This document shows positions 7,476-14,325 of a stretch of 53,907 nucleotides of DNA, piece by piece; the stretch's first letter is position 1, and every line of letters starts with the position of its first letter. A program made the position numbers and the translations under genes. Source of the stretch: a virus; the IMG/VR virus record IMGVR_UViG_3300046713_000242, positions 1-53,907 of that record, one strand, 5' to 3'. The notes beneath the pieces are model-generated. The model was not told the DNA's origin and made no database searches. It worked only from the letters and a program-made list of their open reading frames with translations.

Positions 7476-8051
7476 TCAGCCGGGGCGCGCTGAACGAGCT
7501 AGCGACACGAGCCACTCAGCGAACGCGATGGGTGTGCGGCGACGCTGTTGTGCGCTGCAAACCTTGATGCCTGGCGGGACGATTCCTCCTGAGCCTTTGC
7601 GGTTTTTGTTTCGCCCGCCGCTCACCCAGTGAGTGGGATTCCGCGCTGGCGGGCGCTCGCGCGGGAATGACACGCCGACCAGGTACAGCCACGTGCGCTT
7701 TCGTGCAGGGTGCCCCCAGTCGACCTGGCAAACTTCGATCGTGTACCCGCCGAACGCATCGGACGGAGCTCCCGGCATCGGCATCCCCATCGCCTGCCAA
7801 AGCCGCGAACGGGAAGGGTGCTCCAATACGCCACCGTACGCCCTCACCTGCTCGACTGCGCGCGGACCGCAGTCGGCCGCAGCGCCATTGCTTAGGTGCC
7901 GCAACGATCCCCACGGGCCGCAAGGCGGGTGCGCCACGACCGGGAAGGGCCCGGCGTATGCGCGGGCGTCGCGCTGCTCATCCCAGGGATCGACGCCTTC
8001 GAGCCCGAAGTACGGCCCGCCCTTCTCTACGAACAGCGCGGCGACTGTCAC
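7476..8051 (-). CDS. PPC-motif protein related to cytosine-5 methyltransferases
   Basis: 191 residues from GTG 8051 (GTGA overlap with the micro-ORF stop). HPPCGPWG near residue 43 resembles the PPC-containing catalytic motif IV of C5 methyltransferases, and DWGHPARKRTWLYLVGV near 115 resembles the motif where those enzymes carry R-K-R residues. No SAM-binding F-x-G-x-G motif is visible, and the protein is half the usual size. Similar short proteins occur in many phages. It may modify nucleotides or DNA, or bind a methyltransferase target; activity is not established. Confidence 0.6.
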   Translation of the reverse strand: MTVAALFVEKGGPYFGLEGVDPWDEQRDARAYAGPFPVVAHPPCGPWGSLRHLSNGAAADCGPRAVEQVRAYGGVLEHPSRSRLWQAMGMPMPGAPSDAFGGYTIEVCQVDWGHPARKRTWLYLVGVSFPRERPPARNPTHWVSGGRNKNRKGSGGIVPPGIKVCSAQQRRRTPIAFAEWLVSLARSARPG

Positions 8052-8131
8052 CACCCGTTGCCGTCGCCGAAAAGCGCATAGAAGGCCACGCCCACGACGA
8101 TCAGCAGCAGGTCCCAGAGCGTGGTGATCAC
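8048..8131 (-). CDS. 27-residue single-pass membrane microprotein
   Basis: GTG 8131 overlaps the stop of the HigA-like gene (GTGA), and its TGA overlaps the GTG start of the next gene (GTGA). The product starts with MITTLWDLLLIVVGVAFYAL and ends in FGDGNGW: one hydrophobic helix with almost nothing else. The double stop-start overlap fits the coupling seen along the whole operon. A small holin-like, antiholin or membrane-remodelling role is possible; none is shown. Confidence 0.6.
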   Translation of the reverse strand: MITTLWDLLLIVVGVAFYALFGDGNGW

Positions 8132-8469
8132 CGCCCTTCCCCGACCGCGCGCGCCTTGGCCAGGTCGTAGCGCTGTTGGAGATTCATCCAAAACTCAGGC
8201 GTGGTTCCGAGCAGGCGCGCGAGCAGCAGCGCCATCGGCGCGTCAACGTCGCGCCGCTCTTCCATGAGAGCGCGCAGGGGGTTGATGAAATCCTCGCGCA
8301 GCACCTCGCCAGGGTGGACGCTAGGCGTGGCGGCGTCTGCCACGGCGCCGGCGCCAAGCTGAGGGACATACTCGGCACACTGGCAAATCAAGCACTTGAA
8401 CGGATGACCGATTTGCCCGCGGTGCTCGCCCGCAAAGTGTCCGCACCGCTGACAGGGTTTGTTGCTCAC
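8128..8469 (-). CDS. Zinc ribbon fused to a HigA-like domain that lacks its HTH
   Basis: 113 residues. The N-terminal 35 residues carry CQRCGHF and CLICQC, a zinc ribbon. From residue about 52 the sequence follows HigA antitoxins: HPGEVLREDFINPL, then ALLLARLLGTTPEFWMNLQQRYDL. The roughly 25 residues that form the helix-turn-helix in HigA, between those two blocks, are missing, so DNA binding by this domain is unlikely. No HigB toxin gene lies beside it. It could be a decoy antitoxin or a protein-binding remnant; that is inference. Confidence 0.7.
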   Translation of the reverse strand: MSNKPCQRCGHFAGEHRGQIGHPFKCLICQCAEYVPQLGAGAVADAATPSVHPGEVLREDFINPLRALMEERRDVDAPMALLLARLLGTTPEFWMNLQQRYDLAKARAVGEGR

Positions 8470-8798
8470 AGTTCCTCTTTCTCATGCGGATCGAAGCGCC
8501 GCACGCCGTTCACTTTGAAGTGCTCGAGCGCCTCGTGCGCTACGAACCTCACCACCAAGCTGCGCACCCACCAGACGCGCGCGTCCTCATCGCGCAATGA
8601 CCAGTCGAGCCAATCGACGGTCTCGCGCATCGCGACCTGTGTGGGCTTGCCGGTGTCGCGGTCGAGCACTTCCATGTGGGCCGAGATCACGACGCGATCC
8701 GTGCACGCTTGAAAGTCGGTGTCGCGCGGTGTCACGTGCGGCGTTGCGACCGCGACGCGCACGTTTGAAATGCTCAGGCCTGAAAGGTCGATGTCCAC
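8466..8798 (-). CDS. Conserved-type phage protein, unknown
   Basis: 110 residues from GTG 8798 (TAGTG overlap). Beta strands (VRVAVATPHVT, RVVISAHMEVLDRDTG) are followed by a helix-rich C-terminus with VVRFVAHEALEHF and FDPHEKE, whose His/Glu pattern recurs in phage proteins of similar size. No catalytic site can be proved. It is coupled to the HigA-like gene. Confidence 0.6.
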   Translation of the reverse strand: MDIDLSGLSISNVRVAVATPHVTPRDTDFQACTDRVVISAHMEVLDRDTGKPTQVAMRETVDWLDWSLRDEDARVWWVRSLVVRFVAHEALEHFKVNGVRRFDPHEKEEL

Positions 8799-9028
8799 TA
8801 CACCGCCCCGTAACTGATCGTGTTCTCGGCGGCTTCCTCGACCTCAGACGCGAACCGCGAGAGCGCCACCGCGTCGCACTCCCCATCACGGTAGCGCGCG
8901 TCGAGCAGCTTCTTTGCCGCGTCGCGCAAGTGCCGCTCGAAGCTTACGAGCGCCAGCACCGCGCGCTTGTCGCCGACCATGGCGCGCTTTTCGATCTCGT
9001 GAAGCGCGCTGTCCTGCTCGGCGCTCAC
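8798..9028 (-). CDS. Small helical protein
   Basis: 76 residues from GTG 9028 (GTGA overlap with the preceding stop). Nearly all charged helix (ALHEIEKRAMVGDKRAVLAL, FERHLRDAAKKLLDARYRDG), ending in SRFASEVEEAAENTISYGAV. It looks like a helical hairpin. Unknown role within the coupled early operon. Confidence 0.5.
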   Translation of the reverse strand: MSAEQDSALHEIEKRAMVGDKRAVLALVSFERHLRDAAKKLLDARYRDGECDAVALSRFASEVEEAAENTISYGAV

Positions 9029-9210
9029 GACTTGCTCAGCCGCAGCTGCTCGAGCATTTCGAGCAGGTCCGCATGCGCGCTCCTGGCGCCGCCTTCCGTG
9101 GCGAACGGGCCCACTTCGCGCTCGGGCTGGCCCTCGACCATGACAACGAGCCACCAGCCATCGCTGCCCGCGACAACTTCCGTTTTGAGCTTTAGGATAA
9201 GCCCCATCAC
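9025..9210 (-). CDS. Small beta-rich protein
   Basis: 61 residues from GTG 9210 (GTGA overlap). Antiparallel strands (LILKLKTEVV, WWLVVMVEGQPEREVGPF) precede a C-terminal helix (ADLLEMLEQLRLSK). It could be a small DNA-associated or dimeric protein; no family is recognised. Confidence 0.5.
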   Translation of the reverse strand: MMGLILKLKTEVVAGSDGWWLVVMVEGQPEREVGPFATEGGARSAHADLLEMLEQLRLSKS

Positions 9211-9533
9211 GCTGGGCCCCCGAGCTCTGCGATGAGCTTGAACAGCTCGCGGATGTCGTCGCGCGCCTTCACGAGCACGTCAGCGATCTCGGGTGCCGTC
9301 TGCGAGTACTCGCTTGCGTGCACGTGATCGGTGCAAAGCCAGGTTTCGTCGTCGTCTGACACTACATCGTGCCGCCGGCCATCCTCGCCGAAGCTGGCGA
9401 TCGGCCAGTCGTTGCACGCGTCTTTGATGCCGTGTGCGATGCGCATGGGCGGAACGAGCCGCCAGCGCTCGTGGATCTCGCGCATGCGCTCGACCATGGC
9501 GGCGCTGGCTTGCTCATCGGCGGGCTGGCTCAT
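9207..9533 (-). CDS. Hypothetical early protein
   Basis: 108 residues from ATG 9533 (TGATG overlap). Helical N-terminus (ASAAMVERMREIHERWRLV), a Cys/His/Asp-rich middle (DACNDWPIAS, DDDETWLCTDHVHASEY) and a C-terminal helix (EIADVLVKARDDIRELFKLI). The middle might bind a metal, but no known motif is matched. Confidence 0.5.
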   Translation of the reverse strand: MSQPADEQASAAMVERMREIHERWRLVPPMRIAHGIKDACNDWPIASFGEDGRRHDVVSDDDETWLCTDHVHASEYSQTAPEIADVLVKARDDIRELFKLIAELGGPA

Positions 9534-9739
9534 CACTCGTACTCCTTGAGTAGCTGTTCGTAGACCGCGGCCGCGGCACCGTGCGCGTCGGCCAGCTTGC
9601 CGCAGTGCTCGCGCAGCGGCCCGTCGCCTCCGGGATAGGCCGCGCGCGTCTGCTTTTCCTGTGCGCGCAGCGTACGCGCGAGCTCGATCGCGCTTCCGAT
9701 CACGATCCGGCTGCCTAGGTCGTTCCTGTCCACGTTCAC
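9533..9739 (-). CDS. Small hypothetical protein
   Basis: 68 residues from GTG 9739 (GTGA overlap with the preceding stop). A second in-frame GTG at 9733 has a G-run about 6 nt upstream and is an alternative start. Helical throughout (GSAIELARTLRAQEKQTRAA, GKLADAHGAAAAVYEQLLKEY). Unknown. Confidence 0.5.
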   Translation of the reverse strand: MNVDRNDLGSRIVIGSAIELARTLRAQEKQTRAAYPGGDGPLREHCGKLADAHGAAAAVYEQLLKEYE

Positions 9740-10044
9740 CCCCCCGTTCCTGGCTTGTCGAAGCGGCCGTACTTGGCCACGGCAGCGCCAAGCGGAGACG
9801 CCCCGAGCAGCATGGCGTCGGCCTTCATGACGTAGGAGGCGAACCCGAGCGCGCGAAGCTCGTTGGCCGCCTCGGCATCGCCCTTGGACGGGAAACAGGG
9901 GCCTTCATGGAGCAGGCGCCACAGTTCCTCGCGCATGACCTCTGGCAGGTAGCGGAAGGCCTTCTGCGCCGCCTCGATGTAGTGGCCGGTCCCGTAATCG
10001 TGCCGTTCCATCTCGGTGAGCGCTCGCTTGAGTACGTCCATCAT
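9736..10044 (-). CDS. Hypothetical early protein
   Basis: 102 residues from ATG 10044 (ATGA overlap). Helical N-terminal half (VLKRALTEMERHDYG, AAQKAFRYLPEVMREELWRL), then an alternating region (ANELRALGFASYVMKADAML) that could hold a winged-helix-like element. It lies directly after the first gene of the leftward early operon. No function assigned. Confidence 0.5.
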   Translation of the reverse strand: MMDVLKRALTEMERHDYGTGHYIEAAQKAFRYLPEVMREELWRLLHEGPCFPSKGDAEAANELRALGFASYVMKADAMLLGASPLGAAVAKYGRFDKPGTGG

Positions 10045-10250
10045 CGTCGGACACCGGGATCATTGCGGCGAACGAAGAACGCGCACCCGCCTACCATCGT
10101 CGCGATACGCTCTTCTAGGTGGGCAAGCGTGTAATCCGCCAAGTCTTTCGTGGGCACCACGGCCGTGATTCTGAGCGTCGCCGGCTTTCCCGCCGCATTG
10201 ACGCCGCGAAAAAACAGCTGGTGCTCGGGGTGAGCGGGATCGAGTTGCAT
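10041..10250 (-). CDS. First gene of the leftward early operon
   Basis: 69 residues from ATG 10250: a small beta-rich domain (EHQLFFRGVNAAGKPATLRI) and a helix (DYTLAHLEERIATMV). There is no Shine-Dalgarno; the ATG lies exactly 28 nt from TTGCGCAA at 10279-10286. A start at 10286 in the same frame would place the protein start inside the operator, so 10250 is preferred. Function unknown. Confidence 0.55.
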   Translation of the reverse strand: MQLDPAHPEHQLFFRGVNAAGKPATLRITAVVPTKDLADYTLAHLEERIATMVGGCAFFVRRNDPGVRR

Positions 10251-10327
10251 GGCGGCGAAGGTGACACCCGCCCCGATTTTGCGCAATACGTTTGCGCAAA
10301 TATCAGGCGGCGCTTAGGCTCCCGCGC
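10251..10327. promoter_or_regulatory. Divergent promoter/operator with paired TTGCGCAA sites
   Basis: TTGCGCAA at 10279-10286 and again at 10292-10299, a 13-bp period. The left site is 28 nt from ATG 10250 (minus) and the right site 28 nt from ATG 10328 (plus), a symmetrical layout. Using TTGCGC as -35 with a 17-nt spacer gives TAGGCT (10315-10320) to the right and CACCTT (10263-10258) to the left, each 7 nt from the ATG, so both mRNAs may be leaderless. One protein bound here could control both directions. Confidence 0.6.
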
Positions 10328-11377
10328 ATGCCATCAGAACTGTTTCTCACATCGATTCGCGGGATGCACGACACCTCGCGCCGCGCGGACCTCGGCCTGA
10401 CCCCCGCCGGGCTCGAGCAGCTTTGCGCGTGGATCCTGAACGAGTGCGCAGAAGATGCCGCGCGCGCGCCCGAGCCCGCACCGGCTGTGGCCGCGCCCAA
10501 GGCCATCGAAAAGCCCGCCGACCACAAGCAGCTTGAAGAGGCCTACGACCGCGTCACGCACGAGCTCGGGCACACGCGCGACCTACTGATCGCCATGCGC
10601 AAAGCCTGCGTGCCGCTGGACGGCGAGGAAACGCCAGCCTTTGCCATTCGCGTGATGGGGCTCGCTTCGAGCGACATCGGCGAACTCTCCGACGCGCCCG
10701 AACGCGAGACACAGAAACTGCGCGACCTGCTCGGCTCGTGCGAGCGCTCGCGCAACGACTGGAAAGCGCGCTTCGAATCGATCGACCGCCAGGGGGAGGC
10801 CGTGACGCGCGAGCGCGACCGGCTACGCGAGCAGCTCGACGCGCTCAAGGATCTGCGCGGCGTGAGCGCGACCGAAGTGGCGCTGAAAGAGCGCGTCGCC
10901 GAGCTTGAGGGCGAGCTCACGCGCGAGCGCTTGCGCAGCCCCGAGATCATCACGCCGAAGCCGTGCACGCACGAAGGCATCGGCCTGCCTGGTTGCAAGA
11001 TCTGCGACCCGCGCACCGAGAGCCAAGGCGGCCCCCAGCCCGACCTGCCCAGCCGCCATGATGTGCGGATGATCGCGGAAGCATGGATCGGCCCATACAT
11101 CAGACCGGCGTCCGAAGAAAGCGAGCAGCGGCACCTTCTGCCTATGCACACGATCATCGACTTCGGGCTCTCGCTGCTGAAGACGTACGACCCGCGCAAT
11201 CGCCAGATCAAGCCCGGCGACGTGCTGCAGATCGAGCGTGAATCAGGCCTCCCTGCGTTCTTGCTGGTAGAAAATACCGACGACTACGTGCGCGGGCAGC
11301 TCTACACGGCAGAGCCAGGTCGCCACAGGGTGCTGCTCACGAACATCCTGGTGCGTGTCGGCAAGGCCGCTCCATGA
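10328..11377 (+). CDS. Coiled-coil protein partnered with a HerA-like ATPase
   Basis: 349 residues from ATG 10328; no Shine-Dalgarno, TTGCGCAA 28 nt upstream. After an N-terminal helical domain (1-45) and a Pro/Ala linker, residues about 65-205 form an interrupted charged coiled coil (KQLEEAYDRVTHELGHTRDL; REQLDALKDLRG; ERVAELEGELTRERL). A CTHEGIGLPGCKIC cluster near 215-228 resembles a zinc knuckle. The C-terminus is globular (IKPGDVLQIERESGLPAFLL). It overlaps the ATPase gene by ATGA, so the two are probably made together. Confidence 0.6.
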   Translation: MPSELFLTSIRGMHDTSRRADLGLTPAGLEQLCAWILNECAEDAARAPEPAPAVAAPKAIEKPADHKQLEEAYDRVTHELGHTRDLLIAMRKACVPLDGEETPAFAIRVMGLASSDIGELSDAPERETQKLRDLLGSCERSRNDWKARFESIDRQGEAVTRERDRLREQLDALKDLRGVSATEVALKERVAELEGELTRERLRSPEIITPKPCTHEGIGLPGCKICDPRTESQGGPQPDLPSRHDVRMIAEAWIGPYIRPASEESEQRHLLPMHTIIDFGLSLLKTYDPRNRQIKPGDVLQIERESGLPAFLLVENTDDYVRGQLYTAEPGRHRVLLTNILVRVGKAAP

Positions 11378-12498
11378 TCCGCCTGGGCACGAAGGACGAC
11401 GACAGCGCGCTGAACCTGCCCAGCGACGTCACCACGCAAGCCATGGCGGTGATCGGGCGCCGCGGCTCGGGCAAGACGTACACCGCGGGCGTGATCATCG
11501 AGGGACTGTTGCGACAGGGCTCGCACGTGGTGGCTATCGACCCGGTGGGCACCATGCACGGGCTCGCGCACCTGGCCGACGGCACGCCTTCCAATCTCGG
11601 CGTGGTCATCTTCGGCGGCGACCATGCGAACGTCGATATCGAAGAAACGCAGGGCGCCGCGGTCGCCATGGTGGTGGTGCGCGAGAACGTCAACGCGGTG
11701 ATCGACGTGTCGCCATGGAGCAACGCCGCGCGACGCCGTTTCATGACCACCTTCAGCGAGACTTTCAACCAGGAGATCAAGCGCAAGCAGCACCCGATCA
11801 CGCTGGTGATCGATGAAGCGCAGCTCTTCCTGCCGCAGAACCCGCCCAAGGGTGACGAACGCATGGTGGGCGCTCTGACGTATTACGTGCGCCTCGGTCG
11901 GAACTTCCGAGGCGGCTGCATCCTGATCACCCAGCGCCCGCAGAGCGTGACCAAGGAAGCGCTGAATCAGTGCGAGGTGCTGATCCTCGGCCAGCTGACA
12001 GGCCCGCACGAGCGTAAGGCCATCGAGGCATGGGTGGTCGAGAACGTCGCCGACGTGGCCGGCGCGCGGCAATGGCTGCGCGAGCTCGTGAGCCTGCCTG
12101 TGGGGACGGCCATGGTGTGGTCACCGCAGTGGCTCAAGGTCTTCGAGAAGGTGAAGATCTCGAAGAAGACCACCCTGGACACGGGCTCGGGCAGCGTGAA
12201 GGTCAGCACGCCATCGGTAGGGAACATCGTGTTGACCGCCAAGCTGACCGAACGCGATATCGCCGAAGTGGTAGGCGAGATCGTAAACCCGGCATCGGAA
12301 GAGCTCGTTAGGTTGCTCGCGCACGAGATCGGCGAGCCGCTGACCGCGCGCTTCCAAAAAGAGAGGCGGATCGCCTATGTGCTGCACCTGTTCGACACGA
12401 ATGGCGGCGGCGCGATCGGAACCATCGCCAACGTCAGCCGCGAGTCGAAGATCGCCATTGTCGAACGCTGGCTTTCCTTCGTGAAGGCGGGGAACTGA
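11374..12498 (+). CDS. HerA/FtsK-superfamily ATPase
   Basis: 374 residues. Walker A GRRGSGKT at 28-35, the DPVGTMHGL strand typical of HerA-like proteins near 56, Walker B VIDEAQLF at 145-152 and the following ITQRPQSV sensor region. Bacterial and archaeal HerA proteins are hexameric DNA pumps, often paired with a nuclease (NurA) or with defence effectors. Here the partners are a coiled-coil and a zinc protein, and no NurA-like gene is visible. It might translocate DNA in replication, recombination or packaging; that is inference. Confidence 0.85.
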   Translation: MIRLGTKDDDSALNLPSDVTTQAMAVIGRRGSGKTYTAGVIIEGLLRQGSHVVAIDPVGTMHGLAHLADGTPSNLGVVIFGGDHANVDIEETQGAAVAMVVVRENVNAVIDVSPWSNAARRRFMTTFSETFNQEIKRKQHPITLVIDEAQLFLPQNPPKGDERMVGALTYYVRLGRNFRGGCILITQRPQSVTKEALNQCEVLILGQLTGPHERKAIEAWVVENVADVAGARQWLRELVSLPVGTAMVWSPQWLKVFEKVKISKKTTLDTGSGSVKVSTPSVGNIVLTAKLTERDIAEVVGEIVNPASEELVRLLAHEIGEPLTARFQKERRIAYVLHLFDTNGGGAIGTIANVSRESKIAIVERWLSFVKAGN

Positions 12499-13121
12499 TG
12501 GGCGACTACTACGAGAGCAAGCGCGAGGCCGCGCTCTGGGTGCCCTTCCACGGCGGCAATGGACAAGTGCACATTTGGACGGGCACTGACCTCGGCATGC
12601 CTCAGACCAGCGTGGTCATGGCCCGGCCCATGCAGAGCCCCGCGCATGCTGACCATCCTGTGGCTGATCCTGATCGTGTATCTGGTGGCGGCGTTGCTCA
12701 GCTGGCTGCCGGCGCCGCAGTTCTCGGGGCGCAACCCCGTGTTCTTGATCTTGGTGGTGGTCCTGCTGATCGTGCTGCTGCGCGAGCCGCTACACATTCG
12801 CTGGTAAAGCCACGTCGTTACGACGACTGCGGCCAGTACTCGACCGAGCGGTGCGGTGGCTGCGATGCCTGCCTGGGCATGCAGTTCCCGGACGCTCCGA
12901 CCGAAGAAGAGCACTGCGCAGCGATCGAGCGTCGGCGAATCGAGGATGAGGCAATCAACAAGGCTTACGACGTGCTCACCCACGTGCAGCCCATCCGCGC
13001 GCGCCAGTGCGTGCGGTGTGGCGCGCAGTGGCAGGTGGGGCGCTATGGGCTCGAGCTCGCGCCGCGTGCGATCGTGGGCGCCGCGGCGTTCACCTGCCCA
13101 GACTGCGCGGGGCGGTCATGA
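12498..13121 (+). CDS. Zinc-binding protein containing a nested ORF
   Basis: 207 residues if read through, from ATG 12498 (TGATG overlap with the ATPase stop); its stop overlaps the next start (ATGA). Residues 1-50 are globular (ALWVPFHGGNGQVHIWTGTD). Residues about 52-105 are Gly/Ala/Arg low complexity, where the +1 frame encodes the membrane ORF 12646-12807. The C-terminal 90 residues carry CGQYSTERCGGCDACLG and then CVRCGAQW with a final CPDC, two zinc sites. The middle may be dictated by the nested gene. Confidence 0.6.
   Translation: MGDYYESKREAALWVPFHGGNGQVHIWTGTDLGMPQTSVVMARPMQSPAHADHPVADPDRVSGGGVAQLAAGAAVLGAQPRVLDLGGGPADRAAARAATHSLVKPRRYDDCGQYSTERCGGCDACLGMQFPDAPTEEEHCAAIERRRIEDEAINKAYDVLTHVQPIRARQCVRCGAQWQVGRYGLELAPRAIVGAAAFTCPDCAGRS
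12646..12807 (+). CDS. Nested two-helix membrane protein
   Basis: 53 residues from ATG 12646, wholly inside 12498-13121 in another frame. Two hydrophobic helices (ILWLILIVYLVAALLSWL and PVFLILVVVLLIVLLREP) are joined by a short PAPQFSGRN loop. The helix periodicity and charged ends look like a real small membrane protein, while the overlapping frame is low complexity. There is no clear ribosome-binding site. It could be a holin-like or membrane-anchor subunit of the HerA operon. Confidence 0.5.
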   Translation: MLTILWLILIVYLVAALLSWLPAPQFSGRNPVFLILVVVLLIVLLREPLHIRW

Positions 13122-13480
13122 GGCAAGGCCCGCATATCGCGCCCGCGCGCAGCTTCAGACCCACCGCCCTGGGCAGCGAGTACACGCGCCGGCATGTGCC
13201 CATTGATGAGCTTCTGCGCGTCGCCAAGGCGCTCGACGGCAAGGTTTCGTGGTCCGCGAAGGTCGGCCAGTGGGTCATGCGACTCGAAAGCGTGGACGCC
13301 TTTCACTACTGCTTCGGAAACACCCCTGGGCACGTGCTGCACACGCTTGAGTGCGTCCTGTGGGGAACGACGCGCGCCAAAACGCTCTACGCGCTGACCG
13401 ACACGGCGCCTGGCTCGGCGCCGCAAGCAGGGGAGCACGCGCGCCTCGGCCGCGAAGACCGGCGCGGACGACAGCTTTAG
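13118..13480 (+). CDS. Last gene of the HerA operon, unknown
   Basis: 120 residues from ATG 13118 (ATGA overlap). A helix near 30-42 (IDELLRVAKALDG), then WSAKVGQWVMRLESVDAFHY and GNTPGHVLHTLECVLWG, alternating strands and helices around conserved-looking His and Cys. The C-terminus is basic and disordered. Function unknown; co-transcribed with the ATPase. Confidence 0.5.
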   Translation: MRQGPHIAPARSFRPTALGSEYTRRHVPIDELLRVAKALDGKVSWSAKVGQWVMRLESVDAFHYCFGNTPGHVLHTLECVLWGTTRAKTLYALTDTAPGSAPQAGEHARLGREDRRGRQL

Positions 13481-13639
13481 CCAAGCGAGGCTAGGCTTTT
13501 CGGTTCGCGCCGGTATCAGCCCGGGATCTGGCGAGACCAAACAACCTGGAAGGTAGCCTGCGCTGGCTAAATCCGCGCCTCATTCCTGGTCGCAAAACCG
13601 GAAGCGCTTATGCCCGGCGGACGTTTTATATGCGCGCTA
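13481..13639. other. Convergent intergenic region with weak hairpins
   Basis: 159 bp between converging operons. Just after the plus-strand stop a short hairpin (TAGCC-AAGCGA-GGCTA, 13478-13493) is followed by GGCTTTT, a weak rho-independent terminator for the HerA operon. A second TAGCC...GGCTA pair occurs near 13553-13569. No ORF, tRNA or named RNA was recognised. Confidence 0.35.
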
Positions 13640-13879
13640 TCAAGGGTAGCCGTGCAGCACCCGGTGCACCGTTCCCTCGAAAAACGACGGGCTTACGTTG
13701 TGATAGCGCGCGAGCTCGATGGTCAGCGCCATCGACTGAAACACCAGCCCCGGGTCGATCTTCGTTTCGCGGCCGCGCCAGGTCTGCATGCGCCGGTAAA
13801 GGGCGCGCAGGTCGTCCACGCTGGTGGATGTGCGGGCCGCGAGCGCTCGAGCGGCGTCTTCGATCTCGGCGTTCGTCAT
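13640..13879 (-). CDS. Small helical protein
   Basis: 79 residues from ATG 13879 (ATGA overlap with the preceding stop). Helical (EIEDAARALAARTSTSVDDL, DPGLVFQSMALTIELARYH), ending in FFEGTVHRVLHGYP. Last gene of its operon before the convergent gap. Unknown. Confidence 0.5.
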   Translation of the reverse strand: MTNAEIEDAARALAARTSTSVDDLRALYRRMQTWRGRETKIDPGLVFQSMALTIELARYHNVSPSFFEGTVHRVLHGYP

Positions 13880-14154
13880 ACGTCGAGAACGTAGCCGCCT
13901 TCGAATGCGTCGGCCGGGCTGTAGCTCGTGTAGCCGTCTGCATAGGCCACGAAGTAGCCGCCCAGCTTGGGCTCATGTCGCTCGAGCCAACGGGTGGTGA
14001 TGGGGTAGGCCGCCTGCTTCCCATTCACGGTGAAGCAGAGCAGCCAGTTATCGCCAAGGCTCTCTATTGATTCGATTTTCGCCGCGCGCACCCGCTTGTG
14101 ACAGACGTACAGCGGCAGCGCAGTCGGTTCTACGTGCTGGGGCTGATCACTCAT
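13876..14154 (-). CDS. Widespread phage protein of the YVCHK / GGYFVAYADGY type
   Basis: 92 residues from ATG 14154 with AGGAGG 6-7 nt upstream, one of the strongest Shine-Dalgarnos in the window. YVCHKRVRAAKI near residue 16 and a C-terminal WLERHEPKLGGYFVAYADGY...SPADAFEGGY match a family I know from many siphophage and myophage genomes, of unknown biochemical role. Two-gene unit with 13640-13879. Confidence 0.75.
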   Translation of the reverse strand: MSDQPQHVEPTALPLYVCHKRVRAAKIESIESLGDNWLLCFTVNGKQAAYPITTRWLERHEPKLGGYFVAYADGYTSYSPADAFEGGYVLDV

Positions 14155-14193
14155 ATGTCCCTCCTAGGTCGAGACCTTACGCAGCCGGGCCGG

Positions 14194-14230
14194 AAAAAGA
14201 GAGAGCCCCGGTCGATTTCTCGGCCGAGGC
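14194..14230 (-). terminator. Probable rho-independent terminator after the terS-like gene
   Basis: On the minus strand, downstream of the stop at 14326, an imperfect GC-rich hairpin (14230-14206, arms around GAAA) is followed by a TCTCTCTTTTT tract (14204-14194). It should end the operon that starts above 15775. The hairpin has one mismatch, so efficiency is uncertain. The 170-bp gap holds nothing else recognisable. Confidence 0.5.
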
Positions 14231-14325
14231 CCCCACACAGTGCGCCTAAGGAGGCCCGCCGGGTTGGCTCGCATATGCGCCGACGGGTTGCGGATACAGT
14301 CGCGCTGCCCGCTCAGTTTACCGCG

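Noticed and set aside
13481-13639. Possible tRNA or named small RNA in the convergent gap
   Set aside because: Short inverted repeats are present but no cloverleaf or conserved RNA sequence could be built.
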